A DNA stretch of 11,480 bases from Bacillus sp. X1(2014). GTDB lineage: Bacteria > Bacillota > Bacilli > Bacillales_B > DSM-18226. The DNA is taken from positions 137,747 to 149,226 of the forward strand of contig NZ_VEED01000013.1 of NCBI RefSeq assembly GCF_007678255.1, written 5' to 3'. The translations under genes and the position numbers were made by a program. Below, in pieces: positions 5,477 through 11,430 of this stretch. The notes beneath the pieces are model-generated. The model worked only from the letters and a program-made list of their open reading frames with translations. It did no database searches and had not been told where the DNA came from. Each line of letters starts with the position of its first letter. Position 1 is the first letter of the stretch.

Positions 5477-5605
5477 ATGGCTAAAAATAAGAATAACCAA
5501 TTTAAGAAAAATAAAACTACTCCACCAAATGCACCGGTAGAATTTTCTGGAGAAAATGGGCTTGAAAAAGTAGCAAGACAAGCACAAAAAAGCAAAAATA
5601 AGTAA
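5477..5605 (+). CDS. Small 42-residue protein resembling gamma-type spore protein (SASP)
   Basis: A very basic 42-residue protein, MAKNKNNQFKKNKTTPPNAP followed by VEFSGENGLEKVARQAQKSK and NK. The segment EFSGENGLEKVARQAQKS (residues 22-39) can be laid without gaps over the gamma-type SASP repeat EFASETNAQQVRKQNQQS as I recall it, with identities at E, F, E, V, Q, Q and S. Gamma SASPs are storage proteins of the spore core, rich in Asn, Gln and Lys, without Cys or Trp, which also fits. The match is partial, and only one repeat is present where typical members have two or more. It has an SD-like GGCGGTGA a few bases before the ATG and a good terminator six bases after TAA. A possible sigma-K-like -10, CATAGCCTA, lies at 5374-5382 without a clear -35. 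The existence of the gene is fairly likely; the family call is tentative. Confidence 0.6.
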   Translation: MAKNKNNQFKKNKTTPPNAPVEFSGENGLEKVARQAQKSKNK

Positions 5606-5610
5606 TGGAC

Positions 5611-5638
5611 AAAAGGATCGTCATCTGGCGGTCTTTTT
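5611..5638 (+). terminator. Rho-independent terminator of the small SASP-like gene
   Basis: AAAAGGATCG (5611-5620) pairs with CGGTCTTTTT (5629-5638) over 10 bp (two G-U pairs) around an 8-base loop, with the T-run forming the 3' arm. Confidence 0.75.
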
Positions 5639-5680
5639 ATATTCGGGAGAATCTGAACGATAATATATTTTTTTGATTTG

Positions 5681-5694
5681 AGGACATATGTCCT
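5681..5694. promoter_or_regulatory. Perfect palindrome, candidate Crp/Fnr operator of the YdcZ operon
   Basis: AGGACATATGTCCT is a perfect 14-bp palindrome directly upstream of the -35 of the predicted YdcZ-Crp-YdcZ promoter. Its centre is about 42-44 bases upstream of the predicted transcription start, the class II activator position for Crp/Fnr proteins. It differs from classic Crp (TGTGA/TCACA) and Fnr (TTGAT/ATCAA) half-sites, in line with an altered recognition helix in the regulator encoded by the operon. Confidence 0.6.
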
Positions 5695-5695
5695 A

Positions 5696-5725
5696 TTCAA
5701 ACAAGCTGGAGATACAGTTTAATAT
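5696..5725 (+). promoter_or_regulatory. Predicted promoter of the YdcZ-Crp-YdcZ operon
   Basis: A poor -35, TTCAAA (5696-5701), is followed after 18 bases by TAATAT (5720-5725). The start of transcription would be near 5730, shortly before the SD at 5742. A weak -35 with a palindrome just upstream is what an activator-dependent promoter looks like. Confidence 0.55.
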
Positions 5726-5755
5726 AGACAGAAATAAAAATTAGGGGAGAAGCGC

Positions 5756-6181
5756 ATGAAGGGAATTATCTTTGCATTTTTAGGCGGGGCATTTATTACC
5801 CTGCAAGGAATTGCTAATACACGAATTAGTCAGGATATCGGCACATGGCAAGCCGCAACCATTACCCAATTTACTGGATTCATATTGGCCTTCATTATCT
5901 TAATGTCCGTTCGAGAACGTCAATGGCAAGGCTTCAAACAAGTAAAGCCATTATATTTAATGGGGGGCGCATTTGCGGCGATTGTCATCTTCAGTAATGT
6001 AAAATCGATTGAGGAAATCGGTGTGACCCTAAGTATATCGGCAATTCTAATTTCGCAGCTAACATTAACTTATATTATAGATAGTAACGGATGGTTCGGC
6101 CTGGAAAAGCAGAAGATGAAACTGCCACAGTTAATCGGAATCGGGATGATGGTCGCTGGTGTGGTCATCCTAAGGTCATAA
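5756..6181 (+). CDS. YdcZ-family (DUF606) half-size DMT transporter, first copy
   Basis: A 141-residue membrane protein with about five hydrophobic helices, the half-length form of the drug/metabolite transporter superfamily called YdcZ or DUF606. It begins in the membrane (MKGIIFAFLGGAFITLQGIA). It then carries NTRISQDIGTWQAATITQ, the loop IEEIGVTLSISAILISQL, and the C-terminal DSNGWFGLEKQKMKLPQLIG before the last helix. These motifs recur in the second copy at 6953. Half-size transporters work as dimers, and a gene pair in one operon suggests a heterodimer. The ATG at 5756 follows AGGGGAGAAG. It is the first gene of the operon, 37 bases before the Crp/Fnr gene, behind a predicted activator-dependent promoter. 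The substrate and direction are unknown; family members are annotated as putative inner-membrane exporters. Confidence 0.88.
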   Translation: MKGIIFAFLGGAFITLQGIANTRISQDIGTWQAATITQFTGFILAFIILMSVRERQWQGFKQVKPLYLMGGAFAAIVIFSNVKSIEEIGVTLSISAILISQLTLTYIIDSNGWFGLEKQKMKLPQLIGIGMMVAGVVILRS

Positions 6182-6218
6182 GCATGCATGCTGCAGATGA
6201 AAACAGAGGTGAAACCGA

Positions 6219-6917
6219 GTGGGAGAACAAAAGGATCAAGAGCAATTGCTCGCATATATCCAAACATACCAACTAGATTCGATTTTTCATGAACCATTGA
6301 TTCCGTATTTGTCGCTGTACAGCTTTGACCAAGGGGAATTGATCTGTTCTCAAGGAGAAACTTCGCAGTATTTATATGTCCTTGTTAAGGGAAAGGTCAA
6401 AATCTATACCAGTTCGTCAGAAGGTAAAACACTCATTCTTTCTTTTAAGAAACCGATTGAAGTGATCGGGGATATTGAGTATGTCCGCGGCATTGATATT
6501 ATTAACACGGTGGAGGCCGTATCACCGGTTTGGATGATAGGGATTCATCATCGCTGGTTGAAGAAATATGGAAGTGACCACGCGCCATTCCTGCAGTTTT
6601 TATTAGATATTATCACAAAGAAGTTTCAGTTAAAAAACAATTCAATGACTTTTAATATAATGTATCCGGTTGAGGTTCGTTTGGCTAGTTACCTATTGTC
6701 GGTTTCCACTGATGAAACTGATTCGCAGGATAAAGATCAACTAAGTATCAGCATTAAGGATGCAGCTAATTTAATCGGCACGAGTTATCGCCATTTAAAT
6801 CGAGTCATCACACAATTTTGTGAAGAAGGTCTGATTGAACGCCATCGAGGTGGTTCCATTTTAGTTAAGGACAGGAATGGATTGAAAGACCTCGCAGGGG
6901 ATAATATATACGAATAA
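6219..6917 (+). CDS. Crp/Fnr-family transcriptional regulator, YeiL-like
   Basis: A 232-residue DNA-binding protein. Residues about 30-110 form the cyclic-nucleotide-binding-type barrel (YSFDQGELICSQGETSQYLY, then LVKGKVKIYTSSSEGKTLIL and EVIGDIEYVRG). A long dimer helix follows (about 118-140), and a winged HTH spans about 176-216 (SISIKDAANLIGTSYRHLNR, then VITQFCEEGLIERHRGGSIL). The Arg-Ser pair that binds cAMP phosphate in Crp is absent, so cAMP is unlikely. Only two cysteines (C43, C201) are present, so an Fnr-type iron-sulfur cluster is also unlikely. The recognition helix reads SYRHLNR where E. coli Crp has SRETVGR, a pattern shared with YeiL as I recall it, so the DNA site should differ from the Crp site. 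The start is GTG at 6219 behind AGAGGTGA. It lies between two YdcZ genes (gaps of 37 and 35 bases) in one operon and probably regulates it through the palindrome at 5681-5694. The ligand is unknown. Confidence 0.88.
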   Translation: MGEQKDQEQLLAYIQTYQLDSIFHEPLIPYLSLYSFDQGELICSQGETSQYLYVLVKGKVKIYTSSSEGKTLILSFKKPIEVIGDIEYVRGIDIINTVEAVSPVWMIGIHHRWLKKYGSDHAPFLQFLLDIITKKFQLKNNSMTFNIMYPVEVRLASYLLSVSTDETDSQDKDQLSISIKDAANLIGTSYRHLNRVITQFCEEGLIERHRGGSILVKDRNGLKDLAGDNIYE

Positions 6918-6952
6918 ATTTGAAAAAAATCAACACAGGGGAGAGAAAACGG

Positions 6953-7450
6953 ATGATTCTAGGACTATTATTTGCAATTATTGCCGGCTCACTGGTAGCT
7001 TTGCAAAATATTTTCAATAGTAAGGTCAATGAACGGGCAGGGTCATGGGCAACGACGACTTTAGTATTGGGGATGGGATTTCTTGCTTCACTAACGTTCG
7101 GACTTATCTTTGAGGGTGAACAGTTATTCCATTTGGAAAATATGAAGACGTGGTACTGGTTTAGCGGGATGATCGGCGTAGGCGTAGTTGTGTGTCTTGT
7201 TCAAGGAATTAAAAGACTCGGACCCACTTATGCCATTGCGATCGCTTTAACATCACAGTTGTTGTTTGCTTTACTTGGGGACTCATTAGGCTGGTTAGGT
7301 CTCAATAAAGTCCCATTTACTCTCAATCAGTTGATTGGCGTGCTGGTCATCGTCGGCGGGATTGTCGTGTTTAAATTTGGCGGCAGCAGTGAGAGTAAAA
7401 AAGTGTTTGCTTGGCCATTTTCGAAAGGGGATAAAGTTTCTGAATTTTAA
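6953..7450 (+). CDS. YdcZ-family (DUF606) half-size DMT transporter, second copy
   Basis: A 165-residue membrane protein with about five helices, paralogous to the gene at 5756. LQNIFNSKVNERAGSWATTT aligns with the LQGIANTRISQDIGTWQAAT of the first copy, and SQLLFALLGDSLGWLGLNK with SQLTLTYIIDSNGWFGLEK. The tails QLIGVLVIVGGIVV and QLIGIGMMVAGVVI also match. It differs in a longer first loop and in a hydrophilic C-terminal tail of about 20 residues (SSESKKVFAWPFSKGDKVSEF), absent from the first copy. The frame opens at a TTG (6920), but the ATG at 6953 has AGGGGAGAG at the right distance and begins directly at the first helix. It is the last gene of the operon. The two unequal copies suggest a heterodimeric transporter, as in paired small multidrug transporters; this is inference. 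Confidence 0.88.
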   Translation: MILGLLFAIIAGSLVALQNIFNSKVNERAGSWATTTLVLGMGFLASLTFGLIFEGEQLFHLENMKTWYWFSGMIGVGVVVCLVQGIKRLGPTYAIAIALTSQLLFALLGDSLGWLGLNKVPFTLNQLIGVLVIVGGIVVFKFGGSSESKKVFAWPFSKGDKVSEF

Positions 7451-7531
7451 AAACAAACGATTAAAGTCTAATAGTCATCCTCACAATGATACCGGCTCAA
7501 TTCAATGGAAGAAGAAAATTTAAAACTATGG

Positions 7532-7557
7532 CGCACAGTGACTGTCACTGTGCGTTT
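7532..7557 (+). terminator. Probable terminator of the YdcZ-Crp-YdcZ operon
   Basis: CGCACAGTGAC (7532-7542) and GTCACTGTGCG (7544-7554) are exact complements around a single T, so a stem of about 9-10 bp with a tight loop forms 82 bases after the stop. The following T-run is short (TTTACTATT), so termination may be incomplete. Confidence 0.6.
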
Positions 7558-7658
7558 ACTATTCAGTCTTTTGTTAAACATCAAGCGTTCCCTTGCTTCT
7601 ATCATAAAAAGTGGTTAATCTTGAGATAGATACGAGGCTGTGTTGTGGAGGCATTTTT

Positions 7659-8357
7659 ATGAAGTTACTTAAAGCAGTCATTCTGCGAGTTCTTGCAATT
7701 ATTGCGCTATTCCTATTATCAATTGGGATTTTTATATTACTATCTATTATTCAAGAAACCGTATTTGTACCAAAAGATTATATCATTTGGATTTTTAAAC
7801 GGCCCTATTCCGGTTTAGTTATAGTTTATGAAATATATCTTATAGGTTTGTTTTTCTACGTGTTCTATAAAGATTTGAGGGATACGTGGAGAAACGGGCG
7901 GATTTTTCAAAAGTATAGAAAACCAGTCATTACTGCTTTTATTATTTTTAATATCGTTTTACTATATACAATCACTTCCGCTGTCGCTGTAGTAACCAAG
8001 GATAAGGTTATCAATTATTCATTTTTTTCTCCACAGGGCAGGGAGTATAGCTACAACGATATCATTAAAATTAATACAGGAGTTTATAGTAAGGGGCGAC
8101 CTTCTCTATTTAAACAATCAAAAGGTGAATTTTTTTACATAATAGAACTAAATGACGGGACAAAGATTGATTTGACTGATGTGGGCGGGGTAAATAATGA
8201 TGAAGACGAACGGTTTGTCATAGAAAAGCTAGATAAACAACTAGTCAATATGGATATTCTGAAAGAATCTAGCATGAAAAACTTTGAATACACTAAGAAG
8301 GACTTAGCTAAGATTTACACAGATAAAATACGTAATATATTGGAAAATACAAATTGA
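7659..8357 (+). CDS. Unrecognised three-helix membrane protein with soluble C-terminal domain
   Basis: A 232-residue protein with hydrophobic helices at about residues 8-31, 51-70 and 89-112. A hydrophilic C-terminal half of about 120 residues follows. That part begins KDKVINYSFFSPQGREYSYN (114-133), continues IIKINTGVYSKG and GEFFYIIELNDGTKIDL (157-172), and ends in a charged helix (KKDLAKIYTDKIRNIL). The alternating strand pattern, a turn then YxDI, then a beta hairpin around NDGTKIDL, resembles the PH-like domains of small Bacillota membrane proteins. That is a fold impression, not a family match. Positive residues in the loop after helix 2 (KDLRDTWRNGR) suggest that loop is cytoplasmic. 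The frame opens at a GTG (7611), but the ATG at 7659 follows TGGAGG and begins at helix 1. It is a single gene between two terminators. Function unknown. Confidence 0.8.
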   Translation: MKLLKAVILRVLAIIALFLLSIGIFILLSIIQETVFVPKDYIIWIFKRPYSGLVIVYEIYLIGLFFYVFYKDLRDTWRNGRIFQKYRKPVITAFIIFNIVLLYTITSAVAVVTKDKVINYSFFSPQGREYSYNDIIKINTGVYSKGRPSLFKQSKGEFFYIIELNDGTKIDLTDVGGVNNDEDERFVIEKLDKQLVNMDILKESSMKNFEYTKKDLAKIYTDKIRNILENTN

Positions 8358-8369
8358 TTTTTAATATAA

Positions 8370-8402
8370 AAAGAGGAACAAAGCCGTTCATTGTTCCTCT
8401 TT
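8370..8402. terminator. Bidirectional terminator between convergent genes
   Basis: AAAGAGGAACAA (8370-8381) pairs perfectly with TTGTTCCTCTTT (8391-8402) over 12 bp with a 9-base loop. It follows the three-helix protein gene and overlaps the last two bases of the stop codon of the minus-strand MFS gene. A-rich DNA on its left gives a T-run for the minus strand. Confidence 0.9.
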
Positions 8403-9600
8403 AAACATATTGATCCCGTCCAGACATCATCCCGAACAGCATAACGACGAAAGAGATGATGATTAAGGTAATAAGTGGAATCGTCCACATATGAGTGAAA
8501 TCATACAAAAATCCAATAAACAAGGGACCTACTGCTGCTAAGATATAACCCGTTGATTGAGCCATTCCAGATAAATCTGCAGCCTCACCGGCACTCTTAG
8601 AGCGGAGTCCTATATAACTTAGAGCCAGCGGAAAAGTTCCTCCCAAGGCAATCCCAATAAAAATTATACTTACAATTAAAATGGGATAGGAAGACCCCAG
8701 CAGTAATCCCCCATAACCAATGATAGAACACATGCTTAACACAAAGGATATCCATATTTGAGAACGATAACGTCCAGCAATTACAGGGATGAAGAAACTA
8801 GCCGGTAATCCGACAATTTGGCTAAATGACAAGAGCCAGCCTGCTGTTTCCATACTCAATCCATGGCTATGTAAAATTTCAGGCAGCCAGGAAATCGTTA
8901 CATAAAATAAAAAAGATTGAAAACCCATAAATATAGCGATCTGCCAGGCAAGAGGGGAGCGCCAAATATGGTTCGAGCTCGGGGTGACTCGTTTGATTTC
9001 TTTTTGATTACCTTGATTAAATTTAGACAGGAATATCCACACCAAAATCGCTGCAACAGCTGGAATCCCCCACACGTTTAAGGCACCCTTCCAACCAAGG
9101 TTCATCCCTTCAGCTAACGGAACACTAACACCTGATGCTAAGGAGGCAACTAATCCCATAGATGTGGAATAAACACTTGTCATAAGTCCGAATTGGTCTG
9201 GGAATTTATCCTTTGCAATTGCTGGTAAAAGGACATTTCCAATCGCTATCCCTACCCCAATAAACAAAGTCCCTGTGAAAAGGAAAAACGCCATGGGAAT
9301 AGAACGGATCAAAATGCCAATCAAAAGTGAGGACAAACCTGCTAATAAAGCCAGTTCATTTGTAATACGATTAGCAAGCTTCGGGACTATTGGTGACATG
9401 ATGGCAAAAACAATTAAAGGCAAACTCATTAATAAGCCTGCGCTCCAATGGGCTAGTCCCACATCTTTCTGAATCATTCCAACTAGCGGTCCTAATGAGG
9501 TTATAGCAGGGCGCAAATTAAAGGCTATTAGTACAATCCCAATAATGAGCCAAATGATGTAAGTCGATTTCGAATAGGTATTTGTTTTTAGTAACTCCAC
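8401..9600 (-). CDS. CynX/NimT-type MFS transporter
   Basis: A 399-residue major facilitator with about twelve hydrophobic helices. The segment AFNLRPAITSLGPLVGMIQ at residues 26-44 is the hallmark of the CynX/NimT (cyanate / 2-nitroimidazole transporter) subfamily, which includes B. subtilis YycB. GLLMSLPLIVFAIMSPIVPK (55-74) and GNVLLPAIAKDKFPD (121-135) are also typical. A central hydrophilic loop (about 193-213, SKFNQGNQKEIKRVTPSS) separates the six-helix halves. The second half has ALGGTFPLALSYIGLRSKSA and AADLSGMAQSTGYILAAVGP. Length is normal. The start is GTG at 9600 with a consensus GGAGGT seven bases upstream. It is transcribed alone from a promoter with an extended -10 (9635-9643) and ends in a shared terminator. 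No cyanase or nitrate gene is nearby, so the substrate is open; efflux of small organic compounds is plausible. Confidence 0.9.
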   Translation of the reverse strand: MELLKTNTYSKSTYIIWLIIGIVLIAFNLRPAITSLGPLVGMIQKDVGLAHWSAGLLMSLPLIVFAIMSPIVPKLANRITNELALLAGLSSLLIGILIRSIPMAFFLFTGTLFIGVGIAIGNVLLPAIAKDKFPDQFGLMTSVYSTSMGLVASLASGVSVPLAEGMNLGWKGALNVWGIPAVAAILVWIFLSKFNQGNQKEIKRVTPSSNHIWRSPLAWQIAIFMGFQSFLFYVTISWLPEILHSHGLSMETAGWLLSFSQIVGLPASFFIPVIAGRYRSQIWISFVLSMCSIIGYGGLLLGSSYPILIVSIIFIGIALGGTFPLALSYIGLRSKSAGEAADLSGMAQSTGYILAAVGPLFIGFLYDFTHMWTIPLITLIIISFVVMLFGMMSGRDQYV

Positions 9601-9634
9601 TACTTAAACCTCCACTGTAAAACAAACTTTCTAA

Positions 9635-9643
9635 AGTATACCA
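9635..9643 (-). promoter_or_regulatory. Extended -10 promoter element for the MFS gene
   Basis: On the minus strand TGGTATACT is a TGn extended -10 with five of six matches to TATAAT. No good -35 lies 16-18 bases upstream, as often with extended -10 promoters. The start would be near 9628, giving a short leader. ACCATATGGT (9640-9649), a 10-bp palindrome, overlaps it and could be an operator. Confidence 0.55.
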
Positions 9644-9791
9644 TATGGTGTTAGAGAATTTCACACTACTGACACTGCCTTGATTTTTTAATGTGGAAAT
9701 AGTTTACTTATCATCCTGTTTCTTCATAATAATAAAGATACTTCATAGATTCCTTGAAAAATTATATAGAGAAAATTAGGGGGGGGCCAAC

Positions 9792-10058
9792 TTGTATCCA
9801 CAAAAACACAAAAGAAGAAATACCATGGCATTCACGTTTTTATCGTATTTTACACTTTTTGCAGGGGTTTTGTTATTTGCCGTCGGTATGTACAACGCCG
9901 ATCTTCAATTGAATGAAAAAGGTTATTATATTGCCGTTATGCTTTTGGTTATTGTCGGGTCCATTCTTACTCAAAAAGTAATTAGGGACAATGCAGAGGA
10001 TGATGAAATAATTGCTGAACAACAGCGCAGACTAGAAAGAAATGAATCAGCTAATTAA
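9792..10058 (+). CDS. YiaA/YiaB-like two-helix membrane protein
   Basis: An 88-residue inner-membrane protein with two hydrophobic helices (about residues 13-33 and 44-60) and a charged C-terminal tail (RDNAEDDEIIAEQQRRLERN). The core GMYNADLQLNEKGYYIAVML (about 32-51) and QKVIRD (61-66) match the YiaAB two-helix domain of E. coli YiaA, where GLWNA, LNEKGYY and QK.VRD recur, as I recall the family. E. coli YiaA has two copies of this unit; here there is one. The predicted start is the TTG at 9792, six bases after a run of eight G. An internal ATG at 9825 lacks a good SD, and the RRNT.AF segment it would cut is shared by relatives. The gene is divergent from the MFS gene and convergent with the second EamA gene. 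Its function is not established in the family. Confidence 0.82.
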   Translation: MYPQKHKRRNTMAFTFLSYFTLFAGVLLFAVGMYNADLQLNEKGYYIAVMLLVIVGSILTQKVIRDNAEDDEIIAEQQRRLERNESAN

Positions 10059-10093
10059 ATGAATTCTTAAAGATTAGTAGAAAAATAGGATTA

Positions 10094-10145
10094 AAAAAAG
10101 GTCAGCCTTCCATTACGGTGAAGTAGTGGGAGTCTGACCTTTTTT
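10094..10145. terminator. Bidirectional terminator that includes the 3' end of the EamA gene
   Basis: AAAAAAGGTCAG (10094-10105) pairs perfectly with CTGACCTTTTTT (10134-10145) over 12 bp. The 28-base loop can form a small inner stem (CTTC 10107-10110, GAAG 10120-10123). It ends the YiaA/B-like gene on the plus strand. On the minus strand the first arm lies inside the last codons of the EamA gene, whose stop is in the loop. Confidence 0.82.
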
Positions 10146-11015
10146 GGAGACTTTTATTTCTAGCTTTTCACTTAAGAAAGTGGAACCTAAGACAAGGGCA
10201 CCGCCTATCATTTGAATTAGAGTCATGCCTTCATTTAGGAAAATCGCAGCAATGACCACGGCTGAAATCGGATCGATATAGCTGAGAACGGCAATCGTTT
10301 GCCCCTTCAGTTCTTGGAGAGAAGTAAAATATAAAAAATAAGCAAAACCAGTATGTACAATTCCGAGAATCAAGATAAAAATAATCGAAGTGGAGTCTAA
10401 ACCACCCAGGTTTAGATTACCTTGCCATAGTAAATAAGGAAACAGAACCAGAGCTCCTGCCATTAATTGAACTAACGTTGTTTCAAAACCTGATAAATTT
10501 TTGATGAATTTGTTCATTAAGACGACACTTGCATAAAATGCTGCCGCTAAAAGACCATAGAAAATCCCCAATGTATGATTCTGTGATCCGCTTGTGCCGC
10601 CAGCACCAGGATTAACGATTAAAAATAGACCAATCATTGCCGCTGCGATGCAAATAATCTTCACGCTCGTCAATTTTTCTTTTAGAATCCAAGGCGCTAA
10701 TATCATTACAAAAATTGGTGCGAAGTAATAGCTAATCGTGGCATTAGATATCGTCGTATAGCGATAGGATTCAAAGAGAAAAATCCAATTCAAGCCAATG
10801 GCTGCTCCTGATAATAAAAGCAGAAGTGAATTTTCTTTAAGTGCTTGAAAAGATGGCTTATGTTTGACAAGGAAACTAGCAATCAGCAAAAACAGACTTC
10901 CGATGACACCTCGTAAGAAGGCAATTTCACTTGAAGATAGGTCAATCTTTTTTACAAAAACCCCGATACTTCCAAAAATGAGCATCGTCAAAATAAGTCT
11001 CATTTTCCCTTTCAT
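10113..11015 (-). CDS. EamA-family drug/metabolite transporter, second copy
   Basis: A 300-residue integral membrane protein with about ten helices and two EamA repeats. It opens with LILTMLIFGSIGVFVKKIDL, then LSSSEIAFLRGVIGSLFLLI, where the Glu-Ile-Ala-Phe-Leu-Arg segment at helix 2 is typical of the family. ATISYYFAPIFVMILAPWIL (about 92-111) with the following KEKLT ends the first repeat. LSYIDPISAVVIAAIFLNEG (about 243-262) with the closing helix GGALVLGSTFLSEK ends the second. A glycine-rich loop (NPGAGGTSGSQN, 134-145) joins the halves. It is only distantly similar to the EamA protein at 1518-2435. ATG at 11015 has GAGGGGGAT upstream. The promoter is at 11091-11119. The substrate is unknown. 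The last nine residues (KGQTPTTSP) are encoded by the terminator hairpin, so this tail is probably shaped by RNA structure, not by protein function. Confidence 0.9.
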   Translation of the reverse strand: MKGKMRLILTMLIFGSIGVFVKKIDLSSSEIAFLRGVIGSLFLLIASFLVKHKPSFQALKENSLLLLLSGAAIGLNWIFLFESYRYTTISNATISYYFAPIFVMILAPWILKEKLTSVKIICIAAAMIGLFLIVNPGAGGTSGSQNHTLGIFYGLLAAAFYASVVLMNKFIKNLSGFETTLVQLMAGALVLFPYLLWQGNLNLGGLDSTSIIFILILGIVHTGFAYFLYFTSLQELKGQTIAVLSYIDPISAVVIAAIFLNEGMTLIQMIGGALVLGSTFLSEKLEIKVSKKGQTPTTSP

Positions 11016-11090
11016 GTAGATCCCCCTCGTATTTTACCGAATATTTCTTTTTGCTCAACTGCTGTTTCAGCAGGGGGCACTTCTTATTAT

Positions 11091-11119
11091 GTTATAAACT
11101 GGAATTACTTAAAAATCAA
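11091..11119 (-). promoter_or_regulatory. Predicted sigma-A promoter for the second EamA gene
   Basis: On the minus strand TTGATT (11119-11114) is followed after 17 bases by TATAAC (11096-11091). The leader of about 70 bases contains a small hairpin, CTGCTG and CAGCAG around three bases (11059-11073), without a T-run after it. Confidence 0.7.
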
Positions 11120-11404
11120 TAATTTATATCTACATCTTAAGCTTTTCTTGTAAATAATATGAATGAATAAGCCAAAAAGAAGCCTGATAACAAACTTAAA
11201 AGGTTCCTTTTTGGGTGCTTTCTTATTTAAAAGACACAACTTTATTGATAATTATAAGCTGGTCGATAAAAAGCTGCTGATTCCCGTATCTAGGATCAGA
11301 GGGTCCGTACTTATCGATTGGGGGATCTGGTTATGCACCCGAGCTATAAATAGAAGGAGAAATTCCGCCTAGTGACTCGAAAAATTCGAAAAGGGGAGAT
11401 TTTG
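11120..11404. other. Stretch without a supportable gene, next to an IS end
   Basis: This region lies between the EamA promoter and the IS256-family end. The AT-rich left half looks intergenic. The right half (about 11270-11400) is less AT-rich, contains stops in all frames, and has no SD-preceded ORF. An open frame at 11163-11372 lacks an SD and any family features. It may be a remnant of a gene or of another mobile element. Confidence 0.5.
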
Positions 11405-11430
11405 GATTAAGTCCGTATAATTGTGTAAAA
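11405..11430 (+). repeat. Terminal inverted repeat of the IS256-family element
   Basis: These are the outermost 26 bp of the element, with the conserved core AAGTCCGTATAATTGTG. The partner repeat should be found in inverted orientation roughly 1.3 kb further right. Confidence 0.82.

Noticed and set aside
7335..7523. 62-codon frame overlapping the end of the second YdcZ gene
   Set aside because: It is in another frame of a well-supported gene and has no family features.
11163..11372. 69-codon open frame starting MNKPKRSLITNL on the plus strand
   Set aside because: No SD before the ATG, no recognisable family, uneven composition (Arg-rich end), and it lies in a stretch that looks like remnant DNA.
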